Numbered from the stretch's first letter, positions 9,181 through 19,595 are shown. The stretch: 64,000 bases of DNA from an uncultured Paraburkholderia sp. (GCA_940746715.1 CALNWN010000011.1:124001-188000); one strand, 5' to 3'. The notes: generated from the sequence alone by a model not told the origin. Made by a program: numbers and translations.

Positions 9181-10031
9181 TCACCGCGCTCGCCACGGGT
9201 CGGCGCCGCCGAAATCCGGCGCGCGCCGCTCGCGCAGCGAGCTCACGCCCTCGCGCACGTCCGGCCCCGCGAAGCCCATGAATTCGAGCGCAAGCGACGT
9301 ATCGAAGGCCGGACCCGCGGAGCGCAGCCAGTTGTTCAACGCATACTTGGTCCAGCGGATCGCGGTTTGCGAACCGTGGGCAAGCTTCTGCGCGACCTCG
9401 AATGCCTTCGGGAGCAGATCGTTTTCGTCGACGGCGAGCGATACGAGGCCGATGCGCTCCGCCTCCGCGCCGCTCACCGGCTCGCACAGCATCAGGAATA
9501 CTTGGCTTTTGCCATGCCGCACAGAAGCGGCCAGACAATCGCCGCGTGGTCGCCCGCCGCCACGCCGAGCCGCGTATGCCCGTCGATAATGCGCGCGGTC
9601 TTCGACGCGATCGAGATGTCCGCGAGCAGCCCCGCGACGAGCCCTGCGCCGACCGCCGGGCCGTGCATGGCCGACACGATCGGCTTACTGCAATTGATCA
9701 CGTTGTAGACAAGATCGCGAGCCTCGCGCCACACACACGCGCGCACGTCGAAATCGGTCGCCATGTCTTCCACGAGTTGAAGGTCGCCGCCGGCTGAGAA
9801 GCCTTTGCCCTCGCCGCGAATGATCGCGACGCGCGTGTCGGGATCGCGGTCGATGTCGCGCCAGATTTCCGCGAGCTCGTAATGCATGCGCGCATCCGCG
9901 GTCGCGAGGGCGCTCCTGTTCGCGCCCTCGCCGCTCATCACCACTTCGAGCACGCCATGCGGGCGGCGATGCAATTGAAGCGAGCGGTAATGCGCGTAAA
10001 AGGCGTCGTTGGTGTGAGGTTGCTGGGACAT
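9181..10031 (-). pseudogene. Enoyl-CoA hydratase/isomerase, one frameshift
   Basis: The crotonase fold is evident. The oxyanion-hole motif G-K-G-F-S-A-G-G-D-L lies near residue 75 and A-M-H-G-P-A-V-G-A-G near residue 120, with the trimerisation C-terminus in the second part. The frame runs from 10031 to A-K-A-K-Y near 9499, where one T seems to be missing before F-L-M-L-C-E-P. The rest is in another frame to 9181 (V-S-S-L-R-E-R-R-A-P-D-F). Intact length would be about 283 residues. The frameshifted product would lose the last third, including part of the active-site lid. The precise acyl-CoA substrate cannot be read from the sequence. Confidence 0.8.
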
Positions 10032-10109
10032 GGTGAGCGATCCGTGTTTGCGTATCAGTGCGCGGCCGGTGCCTAGGGCGCGCCGTCGAGTCGTTGCGTC
10101 GCGGTCTCT

Positions 10110-11314
10110 TCAGCGCGGCTGATAAACCCATTTGCCGTTTCTGATCTCGACCATCACGCGCGCGCTGGTCGAGGCCGAGGTGATCCGCGGCGCTCATGTT
10201 GACGACGCCGTTGGTGTACGCGAGACCGCGCGTGGCTTCGAGCGCGTCGCGCAACGCGCGGCGAAATTCCGGCGTGCCGGGCGGCGCCGCTTTCAAGGCG
10301 ATAGGCACCGCGTGATTGAGCAGCATGCCCGCATCCCACGTGTAGGAGCCGAAAGCCGACACGGTGCCCGGACCGCGCAGCGCCTCGAAACGCGCGATGT
10401 AGTCGAGCGCGAGGCGCTTCGCGGGATGATCCGCCGGCAATTGCGCCGCCACGAGCACCGGACTCGCCGGCAGGAACGTGCCGTTGCAATCGGTGCCGCA
10501 CACGCGCAGGAAGTCGTTATTGCCCACGCCGTGGTTGTGATAGATCAGCCCTTTGTAGCCGCGCTCCCTGAGCGTCTTCGGCGGCAGCGCGGCGGGCGTG
10601 CCGGCCGCGCCCACGACGGCATCCGGATGCGTCGCGAGGATTTTCAGCACCTGACCGGTCACGCTCGGGTCCGTGCGATTGGAAGCGCTCGCTCGCCACC
10701 ATCCCCATGTGATGCAGTTGCGCGAACTTTGCGACTTCCGCGTAAAAGGTCTCGCCAAGCGCGTCCGCCTGGCCGATGAACGCGACGGTTTTCACGCCGG
10801 GCGTGCTCGCATGCTCGGCAATCGCCGAAGCCATCATCGCGTCCGCTTGCGGCGTCTTGAAGACCCAGTGGCGTTTCGCGTCGACGGGTTCGATGATTTT
10901 TGCCGATGACGCAAGCGAGATCATCGGCGTCGTTCCGTCCGCCACGACGTCGATCATCGCGAGCGAGTTCGGCGTGATCGACGAGCCGATGATCGCGTCG
11001 ACGTGATTTTCGGAGATCAGCTTCTTGGTGTCCTGCACGGCCTGGGTCGTGTCCGACGCGTCGTCGAGCACGATATAGTCGACGCTCTGGTCGGCAATCT
11101 GCTTCGGCAATAGCGTCGCCGTGTCGCGCGCGGGAATGCCGAGCGAGGCGGCCGGCCCCGTCAGCGAAAGCACGAGCCCGATCTTCACCTGCGCCAGCGC
11201 GACGGCCGGCGCCACACATGCAAGCGTCGCAAGCAGCAGGACCGGGCGACGCACGAGGCGCGTGAATTGCCCGATTGGCCCGAACTGCTGCAACCGCTCG
11301 CGCCACGCGCCCAT
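10110..11314 (-). pseudogene. Branched-chain amino-acid-type ABC substrate-binding protein, two frameshifts
   Basis: The product starts with a signal peptide (R-R-P-V-L-L-L-A-T-L-A, cleavage near A-L-A-Q) and continues with V-K-I-G-L-V-L-S-L-T-G-P, the family's standard mature N-terminus. The frame shifts near 10682 (after S-E-R-F; R-T-D-P-S-V-T-G continues in another frame) and again near 10162, beyond which V-M-V-E-I-R-N-G-K-W-V-Y closes the protein at 10110. Intact length would be about 400 residues. No permease or ATPase gene is adjacent, so it was a stand-alone or dispersed component. Its neighbours are a broken enoyl-CoA hydratase and a broken FAA hydrolase. Confidence 0.78.
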
Positions 11315-11480
11315 CCACGTTGCCCGCCCTTACCGCTTCAAACGATCCAGCTCGCCGCATGGTGTCTCCTCACATGAGAGTTTTTCGTTCTGATTTACCG
11401 CCTATGCCGCGGCGCCAGTCAGTGTAGCGGCGCGCGACAGCAGCGGCATCGGGCGAAACCCTTTCGGCAAACTTACCGCG

Positions 11481-12453
11481 TCACTCGAGCGGCGCGATGC
11501 TCTGCTCGATGGAACCGAAAATCGACTTGCCCGCTTCGTCGAAAATCTCGATCTTGACGGTATCGCCGTACTTCATGAACTGGGTCTGCGGCGCGCCGTG
11601 CTCGATGGTTTCGAGGCAGCGCTTTTCGGCGATACAGCAGTAGCCGCGCTTCGCGTACTTGTTCGACACCGTGCCCGAGCCGACAATCGCGCCCGCGCGC
11701 AGATTGCGCGTTTTGGCCGCGTGCGCGATCAGTTGCCCGAAGTGAAACACCATGTCGGTGCCGGCGTCCGGCTGACCGACCTTCTTGCCGTTCCAGTGGA
11801 CGATCATCGGCCGGTGCACGCGGCCTTCGCGCCAATGTTCGCCGAGCTCGTCGGGCGTGACCGCGACGGGCGCGAACGACGTGGCCGGCTTGCTCTGAAA
11901 GAAAGCCGAAGCCCTTGGCAAGTTCGGCGGGAATCAGGTTGCGCAGCGAGACGTCGTTGACGAGCGTGATGAGCCGCACGCTTCTGAGCGCCTCCCCAGA
12001 CGTCACGCCCATCGGCACATCGCCCGTGATCACTGCAACTTCTGCCTCGAAGTCGATGCCGAACGCTTCGGATGCGCACACCACGTCGTCTTTCGGCCCG
12101 ACGAAGTCGTCGCTGCCGCCCTGATACATGAGCAGATCGGTCCAGAATTCCGGCGGCATCTCGGCGCCGCGCGCGCCGCACGAGTTCGACGTGATTTACA
12201 TACGCCGAACCGTCGGCCCACTGGAATGCGCGCGGCAGCGGCGCCATGCAGTCGCTCGCGTTGAACGAAAACGTGTTGCGCGCGGCCCTGGTTGAGCGCG
12301 TCGTACAGGTCGTGCAATTGCGGCGCGTAGAAGGTCCAGTCGTCGAGCACGCGCTGCAATGGGCGCAATGGCAACGGCGGCGGTGTGCAGGTCGCGGGAC
12401 ACGACGATCAATTGACCGTCGCGCGTGCCGTCCTTCAGCGTGGCAAGTTTCAT
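11481..12453 (-). pseudogene. Fumarylacetoacetate-hydrolase-family protein, four frameshifts
   Basis: Pieces of one about 324-residue FAH-family enzyme are spread over successive frames. M-K-L-A-T-L-K-D-G-T-R-D-G starts at 12453. L-Q-R-V-L-D-D-W, M-A-P-L-P-R-A-F-Q-W-A-D, the metal-site segment G-I-D-F-E-A-E-V-A-V-I, and finally G-A-I-V-G-S-G-T-V-S-N follow. Shifts lie near 12357, 12280, 12170 and 11898. FAH-family enzymes cleave acylpyruvate or ring-fission products in aromatic catabolism. Four independent lesions in under 1 kb mean the gene is long dead. The divergent IclR-type regulator upstream is also broken. Confidence 0.85.
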
Positions 12454-12642
12454 GGAGAGATGAACCGTGTTAGTGACGATAGAGGGAATCTATTCTACGA
12501 TGTTGAATCGGCGCTGCCCAAGCCCGGCCTGCCGGCGCCGCACGGCAGGCCGTTGGAGCCCTGCCGCAGCCGGTTCCTTCCACACTGATTCTGAACGCGC
12601 TTCGCGCCTTTGCTCATGCCGCACACTGCCCGCTCCGGCGCA

Positions 12643-13509
12643 ATGTCCCACGACGCCACTGCCTCCGAACCGCTCCCTCCGAACCGCTCGACGCACCGGA
12701 AACCGACGACGATTCCGACGACGCCGGCGAGGAAAAGCTGCGCTCCGGCATCCAGTCGATCGAAGTCGGCTTCAGGCTGCTCGACGTGCTGACTCACGAG
12801 CCGCGCGATGATGCTGCGCGATCTCGCGCAGCGCGCCGGCATGAGTCCGGCGAAAGCGCATCGCTATCTGGTCAGTTTTCTGCGGCTCGGCGTCGTCGCG
12901 CAAGCTCCGTTGTCGGGGCGCTATGAGCTCGGCGGCTTTGCGCTGCAACTCGGCCTCGCGCGCCTCGCCCGCGTCGACGGCGTGAAGCTCGCGAGAATTG
13001 CGCTTGCCGAATTGCGCGATCGCCTGGACCTGACCGTGGGCATCGCCGTGTGGGGCAATCAGGGGCCGACCATGGTTCACTGGATGGAATCGAGTCATCC
13101 GGCGAAAGCGTCGCTCAAGCTCGGCGACGTCATGCCGCTGCTCAGTTCCGCCACGGGCTTGCTGTTCGCAGCGTACCTGCCGGCGGGCAAAACCGCGGCG
13201 ATGCTCGAGCGCGAGCTGGCCGACACGCGCCGCTCGTCGCACCTCGGGGTGCCGCGCACGCGCGAGGAAGTCGAACGCGTGCTTGCGCAAGTGCGCGAGC
13301 ACGAAGCGGCGCGCGTCGAAGGCATGTTGCTGCCGACTATTCACGCATTCTGCATGCCGGTATTCGACTCGACCGGCGCGCTCGGCCTCGTCGCGCTCGG
13401 TCACGAAGGCGCGTTCGACATTAGCTGGGGCGGCGAAATCGACACCGCGCGGCGCGAGTGCGCGCAGAAGCTCTCGTATGAGCTCGGGTATAGTCCGACG
13501 ACGCGCTAA
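12643..13509 (+). pseudogene. IclR-family transcriptional regulator, two N-terminal frameshifts
   Basis: Most of an IclR regulator is open from 12808. L-R-D-L-A-Q-R-A-G-M-S-P-A-K-A-H-R-Y-L is the recognition part of the winged helix and is followed by the effector-binding domain to 13509. The first helices (I-Q-S-I-E-V-G-F-R-L-L-D-V-L) lie immediately upstream in another frame, and the likely start (M-S-H-D-A-T-A) at 12643 is in a third. Shifts lie near 12680, inside a duplicated TCCGAACCGCTC, and near 12808. Translation from 12808 would lack the first DNA-binding helix. It probably controlled the divergent FAA-hydrolase gene. Confidence 0.75.
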
Positions 13510-13550
13510 CGCATAGCTCCGCTTTCCGCCGCGCACCCATTCTTTCGCCG

Positions 13551-14819
13551 ATGGCCTTACCTTCCGCCGCACGTCCTTCCAGTCTCACGCCGCCCGGCGA
13601 GCAGCGCGCCCGTTGGCGCGCGTGGCGCTGGATCGCCGTGCTGCTCGTCGTCAGTCTGCTTCACTGGATTGCCGCGCAATGGGTCGAGCGTCATCGCGCA
13701 ACACTGAACCCAACGGACGACGAACACGTGCCCGTGCAGGTCGCGTTGCTCGAGCCGGAACGCATCGAGCGCAATCCGGCGGCTGCGGCATCCGTCGCGC
13801 CCGCGCAGCAGCCGAGGCGCAAACCCGCCGCGGGCAAGCCGCGCGAACATGTGCTGACCGCATTGCAACCCGCGGACAAAGCGCCAGCGCAAGCGGCAAC
13901 TGCAACCTCGGACGCCGCCGCGAGCGAGCCCGCCGCAACCGCGGTGCCCGCGAGTGCGGCAAGCGCCGCGAGCGCAGCGTCAGGCGATGCCAATGCCAAC
14001 GCAGCTGCAAGCGCAACCGCGACCGCCGATGCGCCCCAAGCCGCATCAGGCTTGAAGTTCTCTGTCCCGCCATCGGGTGATCTTCAATACGACACGTTTT
14101 ACAACGGCGTGCGCAACCAGCCCGGCACGATTCATTGGACAAGCAGCGCACAGCGTTACGACATGGTGGTTTCGGTGCCCTTACCATTTGTGGGCACCTT
14201 CGTCTATTCGAGCCATGGCCGTATCGACGCATTCGGGCTCGCGCCCGAGCAATACGTGGAAAAGCGCGGCCGTCGCGCGGAAGACATCTCGGTCTTCAAT
14301 CGCACCGACAAAAAGATCGCGTTCACGCGCACGCCTGCCACGCTGCCGCTGCCCGACGGCGCGCAGGACCGCTTCAGCATGGTGATGCAACTCGCAAGCC
14401 TCGTGCACGGCGATCCCGACGCGTATAAGCCGGGCGTCACGCGGCAGTTCTTCGTGGTGGACAGCGACAGCGGCGAGAACTGGCCGGTGGAGACCATCGG
14501 CGACGAAACGATCCGCACCGCGCAGGGCTATCTGCAAACGCGTCATTTCAAGCGCCTGCCGCGCCGCGAGGGCGACCAGCGCCGCATCGACGTGTGGCTT
14601 GCGCCGTCGCTCGGCTGGCTGCCCGCGCGGCTCGTGCAGACCGAGCCGAACGGCACGCAGTTCGAACTCGTATGGCGCGGCAAGCAGAACGCCGATAGCG
14701 GCGCGGGCGCGGATTCGCCGACCGGTTTGCCGAACGCCTCAAAAGACGCTTCTCTCCCAGATGCGCCGGCCGATTCGACCGGTCCCGGCGGCGACCCTTC
14801 GGGCAACATCAAGCCGTGA
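13551..14819 (+). CDS. DUF3108 envelope protein
   Basis: This 422-residue protein has an N-terminal membrane segment (residues 25-42, W-I-A-V-L-L-V-V-S-L-L), a long Ala-rich periplasmic linker (about residues 75-165), and a C-terminal DUF3108 domain with G-D-L-Q-Y-D-T-F-Y-N-G near residue 178 and V-W-L-A-P-S-L-G-W-L-P-A-R-L near 355. DUF3108 is a lipocalin-like fold of unknown function found in proteobacterial periplasms. The gene is intact, begins 41 bases after the broken IclR gene, and is downstream of no obvious operon. The linker is low-complexity but in frame. Confidence 0.8.
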   Translation: MALPSAARPSSLTPPGEQRARWRAWRWIAVLLVVSLLHWIAAQWVERHRATLNPTDDEHVPVQVALLEPERIERNPAAAASVAPAQQPRRKPAAGKPREHVLTALQPADKAPAQAATATSDAAASEPAATAVPASAASAASAASGDANANAAASATATADAPQAASGLKFSVPPSGDLQYDTFYNGVRNQPGTIHWTSSAQRYDMVVSVPLPFVGTFVYSSHGRIDAFGLAPEQYVEKRGRRAEDISVFNRTDKKIAFTRTPATLPLPDGAQDRFSMVMQLASLVHGDPDAYKPGVTRQFFVVDSDSGENWPVETIGDETIRTAQGYLQTRHFKRLPRREGDQRRIDVWLAPSLGWLPARLVQTEPNGTQFELVWRGKQNADSGAGADSPTGLPNASKDASLPDAPADSTGPGGDPSGNIKP

Positions 14820-14985
14820 TCGCGCACCTGCCGACCGACGGCAGAAGGCAAGCCCTGCACCCGAATGGTGCCTCGACGATTGCACGAAACTTCCGTCTTG
14901 CCGCCGACTCTGCATCATCTGATGCAACCGTTCGGCGGCACAAGCCGACTGATTCTTCCTCTGCGTTCTCCTCGAAGGAGCCTGC

Positions 14986-15282
14986 ATGCAAGTGAACATC
15001 GACGGTATCGAAACGCGCTACGTGCTGAGCAATGAGGGCGGCGGGCCCTGGCTCACATTCGTTCATCAGCTCGGCGGCGATCTGTCGGTCTGGGACCAGC
15101 TCGCCGGCTATTTCCGCGACGACTACACAGTGCTGCGCTACGACGTGCGCGGCCACGGCGAGACGGCTCTATCGCCGGGACCGTTCAAAATTGCCGATCT
15201 TGCCGGCGACCTCGCCGCACTGCTCGATGCGCTCGGCGCACCGAGCACGCACCTCGTGGCACTGAGCGCGAGTTGCGCCTGA
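14986..15282 (+). pseudogene. pcaD: Truncated 3-oxoadipate enol-lactonase (PcaD-like) stump
   Basis: The first 98 residues match an alpha/beta hydrolase of the PcaD type: N-I-D-G-I-E-T-R-Y, oxyanion region F-V-H-Q-L-G-G-D, and V-R-G-H-G. The sequence stops right at the nucleophile elbow. L-V-A-L-S is followed by A-S-C-A-stop where family members continue with a Gly-rich turn. The catalytic Asp, His and the whole C-terminal two thirds (about 160 residues) are missing. The downstream DNA leads directly into the metH promoter region, so a deletion has joined the two. A good GAAGGAG precedes the start, so the stump could still be translated, but it cannot be active. Confidence 0.72.
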
Positions 15283-15478
15283 TCTTTCGACGTTTGGAGC
15301 TTTTTTCAACGTTTTTGGCGACATCTATCGACCGCGCCGTCCGGCTTCGCCGGCGGCCCTCATCGAAACGGTTCAGCGGGCTGCGGCGCGCTGGACCGTT
15401 TTCTTTTGCAAGCCGCGGCGCGCGGTTCGCCCGCTCTGCCGCCCGATACCGTGTCCGGCGCAATAGCCCGGCTGCGGC

Positions 15479-15484
15479 TATAAT
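15479..15484 (+). promoter_or_regulatory. Candidate -10 box upstream of metH
   Basis: A perfect TATAAT lies 40 bases before the first metH start. No convincing TTGACA is at the usual spacing. No cobalamin or SAH riboswitch structure was recognised in the leader, although both would be plausible for this gene. Confidence 0.4.
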
Positions 15485-15524
15485 GACAGGTTCCCGAAAA
15501 AGCCGGCCCAAGCCCTCGTCCGCC

Positions 15525-16595
15525 ATGAACCAGCCTGCCCAAACCACCAAGTCAATCCGTCCCGAGCCCGAGTACACGCGGGGCGCGGCGCTGCCCGCGC
15601 TGCTCAAGTCGCGCATCCTGATTCTGGACGGCGCCATGGGCACCATGATCCAGCGCTACAAGCTCGACGAAGCGCGCTATCGCGGCGAGCGTTTCAAGGA
15701 CTATGGGCGCGACATCAAGGGCAACAACGAACTGCTGTCCATCACGCAGCCGCAGATCATCAGCGAGATTCACGAGCAGTATCTTGCTGCGGGCGCCGAC
15801 ATCATCGAGACGAACACGTTCGGCGCGACCACGGTCGCGCAGGCGGACTACGGCATGGAGTCGCTGGCGGCGGAGATGAACGTCGAATCGGCGAAGCTAG
15901 CGCGCGCCGCGTGCGACAAATACTCGACGCCGGACAAGCCGCGCTTCGTCGCCGGCGCGATCGGACCCACGCCGAAAACCGCGAGCATTTCGCCTGACGT
16001 GAACGACCCGGGCGCGCGCAACGTCACGTTCGACGAACTGCGCGCCGCCTATTACGAGCAGGCGAAGGCGCTGCTCGACGGCGGCGCCGACCTGTTCCTC
16101 GTGGAAACCATCTTCGACACGCTCAATGCCAAAGCCGCGCTGTTCGCGCTCGACGAGCTGTTCGAAGACACCGGCGAGCGTCTGCCCATCATGATCTCGG
16201 GCACGGTGACGGACGCCTCCGGGCGCATTCTGTCCGGCCAGACCGTCGAGGCTTTCTGGAACTCGCTGCGGCACGCCAAACCGCTCACCTTCGGCCTGAA
16301 CTGCGCGCTGGGCGCGGCGCTGATGCGTCCGTACATCGCCGAGCTGGCCAAGCTCTGCGACACGTATGTGTCGTGCTATCCGAACGCCGGCTTGCCGAAT
16401 CCGATGAGCGATACCGGTTTCGACGAATTGCCGGCCGACACCTCAGGGCTTCTGAAAGAGTTCGCCGAGGCAGGTCTCGTGAATATTGCCGGCGGCTGCT
16501 GCGGCACGACGCCGGAGCACATTGCGGCCATCGCGAAGGCGCTCGCCGACGTGAAGCCGCGCAAGTGGCCCACGCAATATCGCGACGCCGCGTAA
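15525..16595 (+). CDS. metH: Methionine synthase, homocysteine-binding half
   Basis: This 356-residue protein is the homocysteine S-methyltransferase module of cobalamin-dependent methionine synthase. Its signature elements are D-G-A-M-G-T-M-I-Q-R near residue 37, G-A-I-G-P-T, G-L-N-C-A-L-G (first zinc cysteine) and G-G-C-C-G-T-T-P-E-H (other two zinc cysteines) near residue 330. It stops before the folate domain, which is encoded by the next gene after 90 bases. Burkholderia species usually carry MetH as two polypeptides like this, so I treat the split as natural and not damage. The start at 15525 (M-N-Q-P-A-Q) was chosen over a frame-open upstream extension that has no homology. Confidence 0.88.
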   Translation: MNQPAQTTKSIRPEPEYTRGAALPALLKSRILILDGAMGTMIQRYKLDEARYRGERFKDYGRDIKGNNELLSITQPQIISEIHEQYLAAGADIIETNTFGATTVAQADYGMESLAAEMNVESAKLARAACDKYSTPDKPRFVAGAIGPTPKTASISPDVNDPGARNVTFDELRAAYYEQAKALLDGGADLFLVETIFDTLNAKAALFALDELFEDTGERLPIMISGTVTDASGRILSGQTVEAFWNSLRHAKPLTFGLNCALGAALMRPYIAELAKLCDTYVSCYPNAGLPNPMSDTGFDELPADTSGLLKEFAEAGLVNIAGGCCGTTPEHIAAIAKALADVKPRKWPTQYRDAA

Positions 16596-16685
16596 CCGCG
16601 TAACCGGCGCCAACGACCTGCCGGTTCACGCCCATCAGCCGCACCAGGCCGCACCTAACGCACGCAATCGACTCGCACATACGCC

Positions 16686-19403
16686 ATGACCGATCACACC
16701 ATGCGCCTTGCCGGCCTCGAGCCGTTCAACGTCACGTCCGGGACGCTCTTCATCAACGTTGGCGAACGGACCAACGTGACGGGCTCGAAAGCGTTCGCGC
16801 GAATGATCCTGAACGACCAGTTCGACGAGGCGATTGCCGTCGCGCGTCAGCAGGTCGAAAACGGCGCGCAGGTGATCGACGTGAACATGGACGAGGCGAT
16901 GCTCGACTCGAAGGCCGCGATGGTGCGCTTCCTGAACCTCGTCGCGTCCGAGCCCGACATCGCGCGCGTGCCGATCATGATCGATTCGTCCAAGTGGGAA
17001 GTGATCGAAGCGGGTTTGAAATGCGTGCAGGGCAAGGCGATCGTGAACTCCATTTCGCTGAAGGAAGGCGAAGAGGCGTTCCGCCATCACGCGAAAAAGA
17101 TCCGGCGCTACGGCGCGGCGGCCGTCGTCATGGCCTTCGACGAGCAAGGCCAGGCCGACACGTTCGAGCGCAAGACGCAGATCTGCAAGCGCTCCTACGA
17201 TTTTCTCGTGAACGAAGTGGGCTTTCCGCCCGAAGACATCATCTTCGATCCGAACATTTTCGCCATCGCGACGGGCATTGAAGAGCACAACAACTACGCG
17301 GTCGACTTTATCGAGGCGACGCGCTGGATCAAGCAGAACCTGCCCTACGCGAAGGTGAGCGGCGGCGTGTCGAACGTGTCGTTCTCGTTCCGAGGCAACG
17401 ATCCGGTGCGCGAGGCGATTCACACGGTGTTCCTCTATCACGCCATTCAGGCCGGCATGGACATGGGCATCGTCAACGCGGGCCAGCTCGGCGTGTACGC
17501 GGACCTCGATCCTGAACTGCGCGAGATGGTCGAAGACGTCGTGCTGAACCGCCGACCCGACGGCACCGACCGTCTGCTGGAAATCGCCGATAAATTCAAA
17601 ACCGGCGCGGCGAAGAAGGAAGAGAACCTCGAGTGGCGCAACCAGCCGGTCGAGAAGCGCCTGTCGCATGCGCTCGTGCACGGCATCACGAACTTCATCG
17701 TCGAAGATACCGAGGAAGTGCGCGCGAAGATCGCCGCGCAAGGCGGCCGCCCGATCAACGTGATCGAAGGCCCGCTGATGGACGGCATGAACATCGTGGG
17801 CGACCTGTTCGGCCAGGGCAAGATGTTCCTGCCGCAAGTCGTGAAGTCCGCGCGCGTGATGAAGCAGGCGGTCGCGCATCTGATCCCGTTCATCGAAGAA
17901 GAAAAGAAACAGCTCGCGGCCGCGGGCGGCGACGTGCGCGCGAAGGGCAAGATCGTGATCGCGACCGTGAAGGGCGACGTGCACGACATCGGCAAGAACA
18001 TTGTTTCGGTGGTGCTCCAGTGCAATAACTTCGAAGTGGTCAACATGGGCGTGATGGTCCCGTGCAACGACATTCTCGCGAAGGCGAAAGTCGAGGGCGC
18101 GGACATCATCGGGCTCTCGGGGCTCATCACGCCGAGCCTCGAGGAAATGGCCTACGTCGCGTCCGAAATGCAGCGCGACGATTACTTCCGCGTGAAGAAG
18201 ATTCCTATGTTGATCGGCGGCGCGACCACGTCGCGCGTGCACACCGCGGTCAAGATCGCGCCGCATTACGAAGGACCGGTGGTGTATGTGCCGGACGCAT
18301 CGCGTTCGGTGTCGGTCTCGTCAAGCCTGCTTTCGGACGAAGGCGCGGCCAAATACCTCGACGAGATCAAGGCCGACTACGACCGCATCCGCGACCAGCA
18401 CGCGAACAAGAAAGCGCTGCCCATGGTGACGCTCGCGGAAGCGCGCGCGAACAGGACGCCTATCGACTGGAAAAGCTATCAGCCGGTCAAGCCGAAGTTC
18501 ATCGGCCGGCGCGTGTTCAAGAACTTCGATCTGAACGAACTGACGAACTACATCGACTGGGGACCGTTTTTCCAGACCTGGGATCTCGCCGGCCCGTATC
18601 CGGCAATCCTGAACGACGAGATCGTGGGCGAATCGGCGCGGCGTGTGTTTTCCGACGCCAAGTCGATGCTCGCGCGCCTGATCCGGGGCCGCTGGCTGCA
18701 GGCCAACGGCGTGCTCGCGCTGCTGCCGGCCAACACGGTCAACGACGACGACATCGAAATCTACACGGACGAGTCGCGCAGCGAAGTCGCGCTGACCTGG
18801 CGCAACCTGCGCCAGGTCAGCGTGCGTCCGGTGGTGGACGGCGTGATGCGGCCCAACCGCTCGCTCGCCGACTTCATTGCGCCGAAAAATTCGGGCGTGG
18901 CCGACTACATCGGCATGTTCGCGGTCACGGCGGGGCTCGGCGTCGACGTGAAGGAAAAGCAGTTCGAAAAGGATCACGACGACTACAGCGCGATCATGCT
19001 GAAGGCGCTCGCCGACCGTTTCGCCGAAGCCTTCGCGGAGGCGCTGCATGCGCGCGTGCGGCGCGACCTGTGGGGCTACGCCAGCACCGAAAATCTCGGC
19101 AACGACGAGCTCATCGCGGAAAAATATCGCGGCATTCGCCCCGCGCCGGGCTATCCGGCGTGCCCGGACCATCTCGTGAAGCGCGACATGTTCGAGGTGC
19201 TGCAGGCGGGCGAAATCGGCATGAGCGTGACGGAGTCGCTCGCCATGCTGCCGGCGGCAAGCGTCTCCGGTTTCTATCTCGCGCATCCAGACAGCACGTA
19301 CTTCTCGGTCGGCAAGATCGGTCAGGACCAGTTGGAGGATTACGCGCAGCGCATGTCGCTCTCGAAGGCGGACGCTGAGCGGGCGTTGGCGCCGTTGCTT
19401 TGA
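16686..19403 (+). CDS. metH: Methionine synthase, folate/cobalamin/activation half
   Basis: The 905-residue protein contains three modules. The pterin-binding methyltetrahydrofolate domain begins with V-G-E-R-T-N-V-T-G-S at residue 25. The cobalamin domain has the axial-histidine motif D-V-H-D-I-G near residue 432. The C-terminal AdoMet reactivation domain has R-P-A-P-G-Y-P-A-C near residue 818. Together with the previous gene it transfers methyl groups from methyltetrahydrofolate to homocysteine. It is the longest gene in the window without a lesion, which is strong evidence that damage elsewhere is selective. No metE-like alternative is visible here. Confidence 0.94.
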   Translation: MTDHTMRLAGLEPFNVTSGTLFINVGERTNVTGSKAFARMILNDQFDEAIAVARQQVENGAQVIDVNMDEAMLDSKAAMVRFLNLVASEPDIARVPIMIDSSKWEVIEAGLKCVQGKAIVNSISLKEGEEAFRHHAKKIRRYGAAAVVMAFDEQGQADTFERKTQICKRSYDFLVNEVGFPPEDIIFDPNIFAIATGIEEHNNYAVDFIEATRWIKQNLPYAKVSGGVSNVSFSFRGNDPVREAIHTVFLYHAIQAGMDMGIVNAGQLGVYADLDPELREMVEDVVLNRRPDGTDRLLEIADKFKTGAAKKEENLEWRNQPVEKRLSHALVHGITNFIVEDTEEVRAKIAAQGGRPINVIEGPLMDGMNIVGDLFGQGKMFLPQVVKSARVMKQAVAHLIPFIEEEKKQLAAAGGDVRAKGKIVIATVKGDVHDIGKNIVSVVLQCNNFEVVNMGVMVPCNDILAKAKVEGADIIGLSGLITPSLEEMAYVASEMQRDDYFRVKKIPMLIGGATTSRVHTAVKIAPHYEGPVVYVPDASRSVSVSSSLLSDEGAAKYLDEIKADYDRIRDQHANKKALPMVTLAEARANRTPIDWKSYQPVKPKFIGRRVFKNFDLNELTNYIDWGPFFQTWDLAGPYPAILNDEIVGESARRVFSDAKSMLARLIRGRWLQANGVLALLPANTVNDDDIEIYTDESRSEVALTWRNLRQVSVRPVVDGVMRPNRSLADFIAPKNSGVADYIGMFAVTAGLGVDVKEKQFEKDHDDYSAIMLKALADRFAEAFAEALHARVRRDLWGYASTENLGNDELIAEKYRGIRPAPGYPACPDHLVKRDMFEVLQAGEIGMSVTESLAMLPAASVSGFYLAHPDSTYFSVGKIGQDQLEDYAQRMSLSKADAERALAPLL

Positions 19404-19595
19404 GCGGCGGCGTTCGAGAGGCAGAGCGACGAGGCACGGCGAACCGCGTGGCGGGAAAGCCACTATATCGGGGGGAAAGACTGAATATTTGCGGCAACGC
19501 AATTTTCGGCTTTGTAGACTGAGGCGGCTTGACCCGCCAGACGCGGCCAAAACGCGTCGGCTCATCGACTTGCAACCGTCAACGGAGAGAATGAT

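Noticed and set aside
15283..15524. Cobalamin or SAH riboswitch before metH
   Set aside because: No B12-box-like or SAH-aptamer core could be recognised. The leader holds only a small GC hairpin and a TATAAT.
16596..16685. metH split as a recent pseudogene event
   Set aside because: Both halves are complete domain sets with their own starts, and a two-gene methionine synthase is usual in Burkholderia as far as I recall.
16635..18266. 543-codon open frame on the minus strand inside metH
   Set aside because: It is the antisense shadow of a clean, conserved metH frame in GC-rich DNA. The translation is His/Arg/Asp-rich without motifs.
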